A stretch of DNA of 64,000 nt from Ponticaulis sp. (GCA_002723155.1 PBNO01000006.1:834438-898437); one strand, 5' to 3'; positions 36,692-44,576 are shown, counted from the stretch's first letter. Numbers and translations: made by a program. The notes: generated by a model from the letters alone, not told the origin.

Positions 36692-37543
36692 ATGAACACG
36701 CCTTCTACTGCTTCCTCCGCGCTGTCAGCTGACATGCAATCGCGCCTTGCACTGGCTCACAAGCTGGCCGATGCGGCGCGTGACGTAACGCTTGCCCTGT
36801 TCCGCCAGCACGGCGAAACGGACAATAAGCTTGGCGAAGGCGACTTCGATCCTGTCACGAAGGCAGATCGGGACGCAGAAGCCGTTATGCGGGACATTCT
36901 CACCCGCGAAGCCCCCGATGACGCCATTAATGGCGAGGAATTCGGCGTGACCGAAGGCACATCCGGCTGGACCTGGTATCTGGATCCGGTCGATGGCACG
37001 CGCGCCTTTATTGCAGGCCTGCCGACATGGACGACGCTGATCGGCCTCGTCAGAGATGGCACCCCTGCAATCGGCATTATCGACCAGCCCTATCTGGGTG
37101 AGCGCTATACCGGCTGGACAAGCGGCGCTGAAATCAATGTGCGCGGCGCAGTCACCCCGCTCAGAGTTTCAGATGAAACCCGCCTCACCAATGCCATCCT
37201 TTCAACGACCGACCCGTTCATTCTGACACCCTCAGAACGGGGCGCGTTCGAACATTTGCGTCAGACGGCCCGCCTCACCCGCTATGGCCTTGATGCCTAC
37301 GCCTATGCGCGCCTGTCTGCAGGTGACATCCAGCTGGTGACCGAAACCGCTCTTCAGTCCCACGATATTGCCGCCCTTATTCCGGTTGTACGCGGCGCGG
37401 GCGGTCTCGCATGTGACTGGACAGGCGCGCCAGCCATGCTCGGCCCGCAGCTTGCCTGCGCAGCCACGCAGGCGATTATGGATCAGGCCGTCATCTCTCT
37501 GCGCCGTTCCGCAGGCAGCAAATCCCGCATCGGGATTGATTAA
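36692..37543 (+). CDS. hisN: histidinol-phosphatase, inositol-monophosphatase-like
   Basis: 283 residues; GGAAGG lies ~4 nt before the ATG. IMPase-fold metal sites: GEEFG, WYLDPVDGTRAFIAGLPTWTT and ESALQSHDIAALIPVVRGAGG-like (here ETALQSHDIAALIPVVRGAG). The TRAF and LQSHD forms are typical of HisN-type enzymes that complete histidinol formation, rather than SuhB. The last codons (KSRIGID) have been copied elsewhere in the adjacent island (38082 and 40098). Confidence 0.87.
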   Translation: MNTPSTASSALSADMQSRLALAHKLADAARDVTLALFRQHGETDNKLGEGDFDPVTKADRDAEAVMRDILTREAPDDAINGEEFGVTEGTSGWTWYLDPVDGTRAFIAGLPTWTTLIGLVRDGTPAIGIIDQPYLGERYTGWTSGAEINVRGAVTPLRVSDETRLTNAILSTTDPFILTPSERGAFEHLRQTARLTRYGLDAYAYARLSAGDIQLVTETALQSHDIAALIPVVRGAGGLACDWTGAPAMLGPQLACAATQAIMDQAVISLRRSAGSKSRIGID

Positions 37544-37715
37544 ACGCGCTGCGCGCAACACTTGCCTTATGATCTCTCCGGCTTACCCTCTAAAACCGAA
37601 ACAAGGGGGAGCACACACATGCGCAAACTGAAAGCACTTTTAATTGGCGGGCTCGTGACCGCTTCGTTCGCAAGTTTCTCAGCGGCTTTTGCCGATGATT
37701 GGACTTATATCCAAT
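37529..37715 (+). repeat. direct repeat unit, copy 1 (hisN tail to C1 leader)
   Basis: About 187 bp, from the last codons of hisN through the intergenic region, ribosome site (AAGGGGGAG) and signal-peptide codons of C1. It is highly similar to 38082-38268. The copies lie 553 bp apart, and similarity falls off sharply after the codons for DDWTY. Confidence 0.85.
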
Positions 37716-38011
37716 GTTATAACCAAGTTCATCCTGAAGGTGGTTATATCTACCGGTTCAATTCCAACGAGATCGACCGTTTCAATACCAACAGGCCAGA
37801 GCCTATCTGGGAAAGCCAGTGCCATGAAAACCAGTTTTCATGCACTGTGTCCCCCACCCAGATTTACTTTGGAAGAAGCAGCCGCTTCAGTGAATATCAT
37901 ATTTACATTTCAAGGCGCACCGGCCAGTATAGGTGGGTTGGCCCGGAATCTGAACTTATCGGTTCTTGCGAACCAACTACGGACCCGATGTCCGCAGCAA
38001 ATGTTTTCTAA
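37619..38011 (+). CDS. small secreted Cys-containing protein C1
   Basis: 130 residues from ATG 37619 behind AAGGGGGAG. Signal peptide MRKLKALLIGGLVTASFAS ending FADD. Mature part DDWTYIQC, RFNSNEIDRFN, WESQCHENQFSCTV, YHIYISRRTGQYRWVG, GSC. Four Cys suggest two disulfides. The paralogue C2 follows 160 bp on. The leaders are nearly identical while the mature parts agree only at scattered positions. No family recognised; function unknown. Confidence 0.78.
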   Translation: MRKLKALLIGGLVTASFASFSAAFADDWTYIQCYNQVHPEGGYIYRFNSNEIDRFNTNRPEPIWESQCHENQFSCTVSPTQIYFGRSSRFSEYHIYISRRTGQYRWVGPESELIGSCEPTTDPMSAANVF

Positions 38012-38022
38012 CCAAGCCCCAA

Positions 38023-38087
38023 TTGGCAAACGGAACATCACCCGCGAGTGAGGCCAGATTTTCCAACGTGCGCACGACGCAATCGGG
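38023..38087 (-). pseudogene. 3'-end remnant of an A-family secreted-protein gene
   Basis: Read on the minus strand, this gives NPDCVVRTLENLASLAGD then VPFAN, matching the end of A1 (NADRIVRALEHLVSLEGD, DPFAN) and A2. The rest of the gene is absent and the stop codon after FAN is lost. At its upstream side it joins the displaced hisN-tail copy at the shared bases AATC-GGGATTG. Confidence 0.72.
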
Positions 38088-38268
38088 ATTGATTGAACAC
38101 GCTGCGCGCAACACTTGCCTTATGATCTCTCTGGCTTAACCTTTGAAATCGAAACAAGGGGGAGCACACACATGCGCACTTTGAAAACACTTCTGATTGG
38201 CGGCCTCGTGACCGCTTCGTTCGCTAGCTTCTCAGCGGCGTTCGCCGATGATTGGACGTATCTCGAAT
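38082..38268 (+). repeat. direct repeat unit, copy 2 (hisN tail to C2 leader)
   Basis: Second copy of 37529-37715. It carries a fragment of the hisN 3' end (ATCGGGATTGATT) although no hisN gene precedes it, which fixes the direction: this copy derives from the hisN-adjacent one. Confidence 0.85.
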
Positions 38269-38555
38269 GCAATACCTCCGCTGAAGCAATCGGAGGCGGG
38301 ATCACACGCTTTAGAGACGCTCCAGCAGCGGTTGAGAAATACAACCCCCAATCTGGGAGCTGGGAGGACCGATGCTCAGGCGGGTTTCAATGCGAAGTTA
38401 CATCAAACATGATAGTCATTCAAAACGAGCACTTCTTGCAGGAAATCAATAGATTAACAGCCTCGAACTACTTTACGTATAAGGGTTCGAACACGGGATG
38501 GACCGGTAGATGCCACGTAACCGATCCGCCTCCTCCGCTACAGCGGCAATTCTGA
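38172..38555 (+). CDS. small secreted Cys-containing protein C2
   Basis: 127 residues from ATG 38172. Leader MRTLKTLLIGGLVTASFAS is nearly the same as in C1. The mature part keeps the C1 spacing: DDWTYLEC, ITRFRDAPAAVEKYN, WEDRCSGGFQCEV, INRLTASNYFTYKG, GRC, ending in a Pro-rich tail. The four-Cys pattern is conserved but most other residues differ. Upstream regulatory DNA is duplicated from C1, so both are likely expressed alike. Confidence 0.76.
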   Translation: MRTLKTLLIGGLVTASFASFSAAFADDWTYLECNTSAEAIGGGITRFRDAPAAVEKYNPQSGSWEDRCSGGFQCEVTSNMIVIQNEHFLQEINRLTASNYFTYKGSNTGWTGRCHVTDPPPPLQRQF

Positions 38556-38627
38556 GCGTAAATGTTGAGACGTGCTCGCTTGCGCAATACCCCGCTTATT
38601 ATCGTCTTCGTCTAAATGGAGGGCGAC

Positions 38628-38747
38628 GTGTTCAAGTTGATCAGAACAGCTTTAGTGATCTTCACCATTACTCAACGCGGCGACAGCGAGGCACAGATAA
38701 CAGAGGTTCGATTTAGCGCGAGGACTATGACAGAGCCTGAGAACTAA
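38628..38747 (+). CDS. possible 39-residue leader-like ORF
   Basis: GTG 38628 with GGAGGG 4 nt upstream, reading MFKLIRTALVIFTITQRGDS to a stop at 38747. The start resembles a signal peptide and the remainder is short and charged, as in a truncated secreted-protein gene. It lies in an otherwise featureless 235-bp gap. Weak support; could be chance. Confidence 0.25.
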   Translation: MFKLIRTALVIFTITQRGDSEAQITEVRFSARTMTEPEN

Positions 38748-38790
38748 AGCTGGCAAACGACAAGGCGCACATGCTGCGCCATAAAGCCGG

Positions 38791-39123
38791 TCATCTGCAT
38801 CGGCCCCAGCCTTGTGTCGTATGGGCGCGATACTTGTTCTCTTCCATCGTGCCATCCCAGAATTCGATATAGTCAATCGTATCCCAGAGCAGGCTGGAAT
38901 TGAATTGACTGTCGCATTCCTCAGCCAGCCGTAAGGCTACCATGTCCCGCAGAATACTGCGTGCAAGCGACTGATGCATGTAAATGTCTGTCTGCAGTCG
39001 CTCATGGCTGAACATCACCTCACGCGCCGCCGGGTCAGCGGTTAGCTCCTCGGTTTCGTGCGCAAAGGCACATAGGCTAACAGTAAACGCCGTGATGAAC
39101 GCAGAATGGAATAAGCGCCTCAT
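38791..39123 (-). CDS. small secreted protein B2
   Basis: 110 residues from ATG 39123 (AGAGGTGG upstream). Signal peptide MRRLFHSAFITAFTVSLCAFA. The C-terminal ~65 residues are shared with B1: LA-EC-SQ-NSSLLWDTI, FWDGT, YRAHTTQ and a terminal G-CR. Two Cys are shared with B1. It starts 11 bp after the A2 stop. Function unknown. Confidence 0.78.
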   Translation of the reverse strand: MRRLFHSAFITAFTVSLCAFAHETEELTADPAAREVMFSHERLQTDIYMHQSLARSILRDMVALRLAEECDSQFNSSLLWDTIDYIEFWDGTMEENKYRAHTTQGWGRCR

Positions 39124-39133
39124 CAAACCACCT

Positions 39134-39577
39134 CTAATTGGCGAACGGGTCGTCGCCCGCGAATGAGACCAGATGCTCCATAGCCCGCACGGCGCGATCT
39201 GGGTTTGGGCAAAAGAAATATATATCTGTTACGGAATTAGTGCGATTACCGCCTATGAGACGCCCCCGAGCGCTGTCAGGTCTTGTCTCAATAATAATTT
39301 CGTTTCTGTAATTCGAGATACCCACGACATCAAACATGCTCACACTATACTCTCTTCTGTTCCCCTCGTTCGACATTCTTGTGAGTTCTATCGATCCACC
39401 CTCCTCAGCATTGAACGCCAGAAGCGTACTGGATAACGTCCTCGACCCCATCGGATACTCTACAGTGTGGCCAACGCAGCGATCCTGAATGTAGGAGACC
39501 GTCTCATCAAAAGACTGCGCAAAGGCCGGAAGACTAAGTCCGGCCAATGCGACGAGTGCGAACAAAATACGGCGCAT
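39134..39577 (-). CDS. small secreted protein A2
   Basis: 147 residues from ATG 39577 (CGGAGAG upstream). Signal peptide MRRILFALVALAGLSLPAFA. Shared with A1: ETVSYIQ-RCV, STLLAFNAEEGG, EIIIETR, FFCPNPDRAVRAMEHLVS and the end GDDPFAN. Alternating strands with a C-terminal helix hint at a PH-like or small sandwich fold (inference). It starts 20 bp after the B1 stop, so B1-A2-B2 may be one transcript. Confidence 0.78.
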   Translation of the reverse strand: MRRILFALVALAGLSLPAFAQSFDETVSYIQDRCVGHTVEYPMGSRTLSSTLLAFNAEEGGSIELTRMSNEGNRREYSVSMFDVVGISNYRNEIIIETRPDSARGRLIGGNRTNSVTDIYFFCPNPDRAVRAMEHLVSFAGDDPFAN

Positions 39578-39597
39578 TATATCTCTCCGATCACATA

Positions 39598-39966
39598 CTA
39601 GCGGCACAAGCCGGAAGCTTGTGTGGTATGCGCACGGTAACGCCCCGAGCCGGTTGTTCCGTCCCAGAACGTTTGAAAGTTGATAGTGTCCCAGAGCAGG
39701 CTTGAATTATACTGGCTCTGGCATTCAGCCGCCAGGCGGTTGCCTACGATAGAGCGAAGCATGCTTTGAGCTGTGGAACGTGAGCTGTAAACGTCCGTCT
39801 GCATGCCACCATACACGTCGACGCGGCGATTGCTTTGCGCAAGAATGATCCGTTCGTCAGATGACTGAGCGGCAGGTTCACCGACCGTCGTTGCAGCGCT
39901 AGCTGTGGAAAGACTAAGCGCGCAAGCTGCCGCAGAAAAAGTTGCCAGTTTGATGAGTTTCGTCAA
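39598..39966 (-). CDS. small secreted protein B1
   Basis: 122 residues from TTG 39966 behind GGGGGA. Signal peptide MTKLIKLATFSAAACALSLS ending ASA, then a ~50-residue variable stretch and the B core: RLAAECQSQYNSSLLWDTI, FWDGTTGSGRYRAHTTQ, LCR. The B2 paralogue lies 475 bp downstream. Function unknown. Confidence 0.77.
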   Translation of the reverse strand: MTKLIKLATFSAAACALSLSTASAATTVGEPAAQSSDERIILAQSNRRVDVYGGMQTDVYSSRSTAQSMLRSIVGNRLAAECQSQYNSSLLWDTINFQTFWDGTTGSGRYRAHTTQASGLCR

Positions 39967-40022
39967 TTTCAGTCCCCCTTAATTCAGACGCTTCTGAAAA
40001 GACTAACTATTTCAAATCACAT

Positions 40023-40103
40023 GTAAACGAAGAAGCGCAGTTATAGGACAGCCACGATCGCGCTACTCGCAGAACCAGCAGGTCTCATAAGCGTCCATGC
40101 AAA
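40023..40103 (-). repeat. displaced copy of the metalloprotease 3' end and downstream spacer
   Basis: About 81 bp similar to 40651-40731. It includes an intact 11-codon tail reading MDAYETCWFCE plus stop, with no protease gene attached. At its upstream side it joins a 23-bp copy of the hisN end (40098-40120). Confidence 0.8.
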
Positions 40104-40120
40104 TCCCGCATCGGGATTGA
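40098..40120. repeat. displaced 23-bp copy of the hisN 3' end
   Basis: Identical to 37518-37540, the codons for the last residues of HisN, now 2.6 kb away between A1 and the displaced metalloprotease tail. Confidence 0.8.
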
Positions 40121-40138
40121 TGATCTGAGGGGCCGCGC

Positions 40139-40594
40139 TCAGTTGGCGAACGGGTCATCCCCCTCCAAAGACACAAGGTGCTCCAGAGCCCGAACAATGC
40201 GATCCGCGTTGGGGCAATACATAAAGCCTTCGGTATCGTAAGCTGCTCCAACGCTGTCATCGGATAAGTCCAAACCCACTGACCTGCTGTTTGAACGAAT
40301 TGTGATCTCTGTGCCGGAATGGGTTATCGACGACACGTCGGACAAAGGCACAGTGACCGTAGTTGTCCACGAACCGTTACTATAGCGCCATGACATGATA
40401 CCGTTCTGCACATTAAAAGAGAGCGCCGTGACAGGCCGAGAGCCTGTTGAGTAGTTACGAAGGACCGTCGAGTTAACGCACCTGCCCTGAATGTAAGACA
40501 CAGTTTCATTAAGTGACTGCGCATTAGCCGGACTTCCCGTGACGGCAAAAGCACCAGCGATAATGATGCTGCAGGTCAGGCTCTTTTTGAACAT
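40139..40594 (-). CDS. small secreted protein A1
   Basis: 151 residues from ATG 40594 behind GGGGATAA. Signal peptide MFKKSLTCSIIIAGAFAVTG ending ANAQ. SLNETVSYIQGRCVNSTV, LSFNVQNGIMSWRYSNGSW, EITIRSNSR and MYCPNADRIVRALEHLVS with end GDDPFAN match A2. Upstream lies the metalloprotease tail; downstream come the displaced tail copies. Function unknown. Confidence 0.78.
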   Translation of the reverse strand: MFKKSLTCSIIIAGAFAVTGSPANAQSLNETVSYIQGRCVNSTVLRNYSTGSRPVTALSFNVQNGIMSWRYSNGSWTTTVTVPLSDVSSITHSGTEITIRSNSRSVGLDLSDDSVGAAYDTEGFMYCPNADRIVRALEHLVSLEGDDPFAN

Positions 40595-40650
40595 TTTGTT
40601 ATCCCCGAAAATCTTTCGCTCGCAAAAAGCCTACCCTGTTAAAGCGCCCT

Positions 40651-40731
40651 GTAAACCAGGAAGCGCAGTTTTGGGTCAGCTCCGATCATCCTACTCGCAG
40701 AACCAGCAGGTCTCGTAAGCGTCCATGCCAA
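40651..40731 (-). repeat. original copy of the metalloprotease-tail repeat
   Basis: Counterpart of 40023-40103. It spans the last codons of the metalloprotease and ~40 bp of downstream spacer (AAGCGCAGTT core). Confidence 0.8.
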
Positions 40732-43105
40732 TCGGGCCGCCCGGCGGCAGACCGCGCGCATCCACAACCGCAGGCGCAGCTTCACGCGGACGGGTTTCAA
40801 ACGCCTCAATCTGTGCGGTCAGCCAGTCGCCATGGGCCGTATTGAGACCGGACACATCGCTCTTCAGCTCACCCAGCGCAGCAGACGCCGCCGCCTCCAC
40901 CGCAGATGATGTTTCGGCATCCACCAGATCCATCAATGCAAAGGCATAACGGGCGCGCACGGTTTCTGCGATGCCTGCAAGACGCGGCTCACGCGGCTGG
41001 GCCATGACCTGAACACGAATGGCATCGAACAGCTCAACCGCGCTCATCTGGTAACGGTCCCGACGAGAAAACTCGATCAGGCGCGCAACGCGTTGCGGAT
41101 GTAGCAGCACATCGAACGTCATCTGCGCTGAGGTATCCGCCGCAGAGGTGAGATCAAATGCCGGATATGCGCTACGCGTGAACAATTCCCGCGTTGGCGC
41201 AGCCGCCAGATAGGCATCAATGCTTGGCGTGAGAAGGTTCAGAACATCATCAGAGAGATCCAGAAACTCTGGCGTGATGCTCTCAAGGATTGCATCGACC
41301 GCTTCGCGCTGGTCAGCGGCGGGTACCATTTGCGCTGCCGGCTGGCCATCCCCGCGCACGCTGTAGTTAAAAGTCATGCCGCCAATCAGCTTACCGGCTG
41401 CTGCCGTCTGATAGCGATGGAAGAGGTAGATCGGCACAATCACCGCATTGAGATCAGAGACAGGTCGGCCCTCAGCCACACGGTCTACGCCGAAATTTTC
41501 AAGCGCAATGGCGCGCACGCCCATTGCCTGCTCCAGCCCCCAGAGCGGGTCCGGACCGTTATCCCAGATATTTCCGAGCGGATGGCCGGTGCCAATACCG
41601 CGCGCATGGCCGTCATCGACAAAGACGAGCCCATCAGCGACCGCCTCACGGACAAGCGCTTCACGGGCATCATCTGTCAGCTCGCCATAAAGCCAGGTTG
41701 CCGCGAACTCGTCCCACGCGCCAACGCCGACACCATAAGCGTTCGAGAAATCAAGCTCGCCGCCGCTCACCCGAATATCCGGCGCGGGATAGTCCATCAC
41801 CGAGCCTTTATCATACGTGCTGGCCGCAAAATTGTGCGCAAAGCCGAGCGAGTGACCAATCTCATGCGCAGACAGCTGACGAATGCGCGAAAGCGCCAGT
41901 TCAACCGGATCATCCGGCGCGCCTGTGCCCACATTCTGCGTGCCTGCAAGGCCTTCAAAAATCATCCGGTCCTGACGCACACGAAGCGAGCCGAGAATGA
42001 CATGACCTTTCAGCATTTCGCCCGTGCGCGGGTCTGCAATACCGCCGCCATATGACCAGCCGCGCGTCTGGCGGTGCACCCATTGAACCACGTTATAGCG
42101 GATATCGAGCGGGTGCGCGTCTTCCGGCAGAAGCTCTACACGGTAGCCATCAGGGAAACCTGCCGCAGCGAACGCGTCGCTCCACCAGCGCGCACCATCC
42201 ACCAGAGCAGAGCGGATCGGCTCTGGGGCGCCCGGATCGATATAGAACACAATCGGGTTGATGGTTTCGCCGTTCTCATCGCGCTGCAGACGATAACGCC
42301 GCGCATAACGTGTCTCGATCGGGTCTGTCAGCGAGGCTGAATAGTCATAATGGGTCATAGTGACAGCGCCCGTGCGTGGGTCAGCGGCCAGCGGCGTATA
42401 GCCCTCTTCCGGCAGGCGCACGAAGGAATGGTGCTGGATTAGCGTCACATCGGTGCCATTCGCCGCAGTCGTGGAAACTTCACGACCGGGATCGGCGCTG
42501 CGAAGCGTCAGATAGGCGTCGATCTCGATATTGTCGGGAAAGGCAAACGCGTTCGCGGTATCGACAAGCGAGCGGTCACCAGCGACCGTAAACCGCCCCT
42601 GCCCTGCATCTGCCAGATATTGAACCAGCCCAAGCGTATCGGCGGTGAGAAAATCCGTCATATCGACGACGAGACCATCCTCATCAGACAGGATTTCCAT
42701 GCTGGCAATGAAGGACGTCGCAAAGCTCTCGCGTACAGCGCGGGCTTCCAGAGGGTTATCCGCACTGGCGCGGTAATTGAGGTTCTCGATTTCCAGAATG
42801 AGCCGGTCACCGATGCAGCGGAAGGCCATGATCTCACCATCGCGCCACCAGCCACGGTCCAGCCCGACAGGGTTAGACCCGAGCCCGCCCGTGAGCCCTG
42901 CGGTATGGATCATGCGCAGGACGATGCCATCCTCGCCTGCCTCTGGCAGCTGCGCGTAAATCTTATTGCCTTCGGTATCGACCTGCAGCGTGAAAAAGCC
43001 GTTCCGCTCTTCAAACCGTGCTTCGGAGAAATCTGGCGCCTCAGCCATGGCAGGCATAAAACTACAGAACACAGCGGCGCAGGCGGCAATAAATTTCAGA
43101 CGCAT
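40691..43105 (-). CDS. secreted zinc-dependent metalloprotease (metzincin type, DUF5117/DUF4953-like)
   Basis: 804 residues from ATG 43105 behind GGGGAG. Signal peptide MRLKFIAACAAVFCSFMPAMA. Zinc motif at 414-424, HEIGHSLGFAH, followed by the Met-turn GSVMDYPAP. Upstream segments VGLDRGWWRDGE, MTHYDYSASLTDPIETRYARRYRL and the VFYIDPGAPEP-like IVFYIDPGAPEPIRSALVDG fit the large DUF5117-containing family. Long C-terminal domain with a conserved-looking end GPIGMDAYETCWFCE. Likely periplasmic or exported; substrate unknown. Its 3' end has been copied into the adjacent island. Confidence 0.9.
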   Translation of the reverse strand: MRLKFIAACAAVFCSFMPAMAEAPDFSEARFEERNGFFTLQVDTEGNKIYAQLPEAGEDGIVLRMIHTAGLTGGLGSNPVGLDRGWWRDGEIMAFRCIGDRLILEIENLNYRASADNPLEARAVRESFATSFIASMEILSDEDGLVVDMTDFLTADTLGLVQYLADAGQGRFTVAGDRSLVDTANAFAFPDNIEIDAYLTLRSADPGREVSTTAANGTDVTLIQHHSFVRLPEEGYTPLAADPRTGAVTMTHYDYSASLTDPIETRYARRYRLQRDENGETINPIVFYIDPGAPEPIRSALVDGARWWSDAFAAAGFPDGYRVELLPEDAHPLDIRYNVVQWVHRQTRGWSYGGGIADPRTGEMLKGHVILGSLRVRQDRMIFEGLAGTQNVGTGAPDDPVELALSRIRQLSAHEIGHSLGFAHNFAASTYDKGSVMDYPAPDIRVSGGELDFSNAYGVGVGAWDEFAATWLYGELTDDAREALVREAVADGLVFVDDGHARGIGTGHPLGNIWDNGPDPLWGLEQAMGVRAIALENFGVDRVAEGRPVSDLNAVIVPIYLFHRYQTAAAGKLIGGMTFNYSVRGDGQPAAQMVPAADQREAVDAILESITPEFLDLSDDVLNLLTPSIDAYLAAAPTRELFTRSAYPAFDLTSAADTSAQMTFDVLLHPQRVARLIEFSRRDRYQMSAVELFDAIRVQVMAQPREPRLAGIAETVRARYAFALMDLVDAETSSAVEAAASAALGELKSDVSGLNTAHGDWLTAQIEAFETRPREAAPAVVDARGLPPGGPIGMDAYETCWFCE

Positions 43106-43271
43106 AGTCACTCCCCAGACAATCGTGCCGGAAGTTAGACAGAGGCCGTTCACCCTGTCGAGAGACGGGCGTGGTCATACGCCAATTAGCCGAGGCTCGC
43201 CCATCACATGGATTTTTAGTGCACACTCCTGATCAGATGATAAGCTTCGCTGACCTGCTGGAGGGATATCG

Positions 43272-44045
43272 ATGAAACTTACTACTCTGCTGACCGCCGC
43301 GAGCGCGCTGGCCGTCGCCGCTTGCGCAACGTCCGAACCGCCACCGCCGCCGATTGACTATCAGGCTGTCTATACGGCTGCGCTGACATCGCAGGGTCGC
43401 CTTGAGGCCGACCTTGAACGAGACACCATCCGCAAGCCGGTTGAAACGCTGTCCTTCATGGAGCTCAAGATCGGTGACACAGTCGTCGAAATGGAAGCGG
43501 GCGGCGGCTATTTCACACCGTTCCTTGCCAGCGTAGTCGGCCCTGAAGGGCAGGTTTACATGCAGAATCCTGCTGCGTTCGCCAGCTTCTGGGAAGGCGA
43601 TCTGCCGCCGCGTTTCACCTCACTGCCAGCCAATGTCACCTATCTGGAATCAGATTTTGATGCCATGCGCGACGTGCCTTCCGGCTCTGTCGATGTCGTG
43701 ACCTGGTTTCAGGGGCCGCATGAGCTCTGGTACACGCCGGATAACGCGCCTGACGGGCTGGGCGATCCGTCCGGTTCATTCGCAGAAATCTACCGTATTC
43801 TGGCACCGGGTGGCCGGCTCTATGTGATTGACCATGTCGCGCCGGCTGGGGCACCGCCATCGACTGGCGGCGATACCCACCGTATCGACCCGAATATCAT
43901 TTATGAGATGGCAACGTCTGCGGGTCTTCGCCTTGGCGAAAGCTCCGACCTGTTCGCAAATCCGCTCGATAACGGCACAACAAACGTGTTCGCGCCAAAC
44001 ATTCGCGGCAATACCGACCAGTTCTTCGTCGAGTATGTGAAATAG
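43272..44045 (+). CDS. lipoprotein with class I methyltransferase fold (COG4798-like)
   Basis: 257 residues; GGAGGG lies 6 nt before the ATG. Lipobox VAAC after MKLTTLLTAASALA, then Pro-rich linker PPPPPI. The methyltransferase-like region has VVEMEAGGGYFTPFLASVVG (degenerate motif I, GGG instead of GxGxG), DVVTWFQGPHELWYTP and EIYRILAPGGRLYVIDHVAP. COG4798 'predicted methyltransferases' are often exported; how SAM would reach them is unclear, so catalysis is doubtful. A GC-rich hairpin follows. Confidence 0.85.
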   Translation: MKLTTLLTAASALAVAACATSEPPPPPIDYQAVYTAALTSQGRLEADLERDTIRKPVETLSFMELKIGDTVVEMEAGGGYFTPFLASVVGPEGQVYMQNPAAFASFWEGDLPPRFTSLPANVTYLESDFDAMRDVPSGSVDVVTWFQGPHELWYTPDNAPDGLGDPSGSFAEIYRILAPGGRLYVIDHVAPAGAPPSTGGDTHRIDPNIIYEMATSAGLRLGESSDLFANPLDNGTTNVFAPNIRGNTDQFFVEYVK

Positions 44046-44054
44046 GATGGGTAT

Positions 44055-44080
44055 CCCCCGGTGGACGCGTCCGCCGGGGG
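44055..44080. terminator. GC-rich hairpin between convergent genes
   Basis: An almost perfect 11-bp stem (CCCCCGG against CCGGGGG with inner GGAC/GTCC pairing) lies between stops at 44045 and 44089. No T-run, so a two-way terminator is only likely. Confidence 0.5.
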
Positions 44081-44088
44081 CCATTCAG

Positions 44089-44502
44089 CTAGTCATGCGC
44101 ATCAGGCGCTGACCAAACCTCATCCGTCACATTATCGACGATGACCGGTGACGTGAAATATTGAACCTGCGGCATGGCACCCAGACGCTCAGCAAGACCT
44201 TCGCGCCAGGCTGGCGTGTAAAGCGCCTCTGCTGCCGAGCGGCTCTCCCAGAGATAGACACCGCCGCCCACTGGTCCTGCCTCGTCAAAGAGATAATATT
44301 TCCGGATCAGCCCCGGCATTTCGGCAAATGTATCCACCGAGCCCATGAACAGGTCTCTTGCCTGTAGCTCTGTCATGCCGTCAGGCAGAGCAAACGTCAC
44401 GATTGCGGTCGTTGGCGTTTCAGTCTCATGCCCGTCAGCAAAAGCAGAGCTCGCAGCCAGAACGCTCGCGCCTGCGATCATCGCGGTTTTCAGAAATCTC
44501 AT
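44089..44502 (-). CDS. secreted YdhR-like dimeric alpha/beta-barrel protein
   Basis: 137 residues from ATG 44502 behind GGAGGG. Signal peptide MRFLKTAMIAGASVLAASSAFA. The rest is one ferredoxin-like module: TAIVTFALPDGMTELQARDLFMGS, MPGLIRKYYLFDEAG, GGGVYLWESRSAAEALYTPAWREGL. YdhR-type relatives are putative monooxygenases but usually cytosolic; export here is unusual. Function unknown. Confidence 0.82.
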   Translation of the reverse strand: MRFLKTAMIAGASVLAASSAFADGHETETPTTAIVTFALPDGMTELQARDLFMGSVDTFAEMPGLIRKYYLFDEAGPVGGGVYLWESRSAAEALYTPAWREGLAERLGAMPQVQYFTSPVIVDNVTDEVWSAPDAHD

Positions 44503-44576
44503 TGTGTTCCCTCCGTATGGCGGACATTTCCGCTCAGACGAGAGTGTCACCTGAAATCAGGGCAAATGTAAAACCA

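Noticed and set aside
40063-40260. 65-codon minus-strand frame ending MDAYETCWFCE
   Set aside because: Its upstream part is antisense or out of frame with A1; only the final 11 codons are meaningful, as a displaced copy of the metalloprotease tail.
41330-42055. 241-codon plus-strand frame
   Set aside because: Antisense to the metalloprotease including its HEIGH motif; no independent support.
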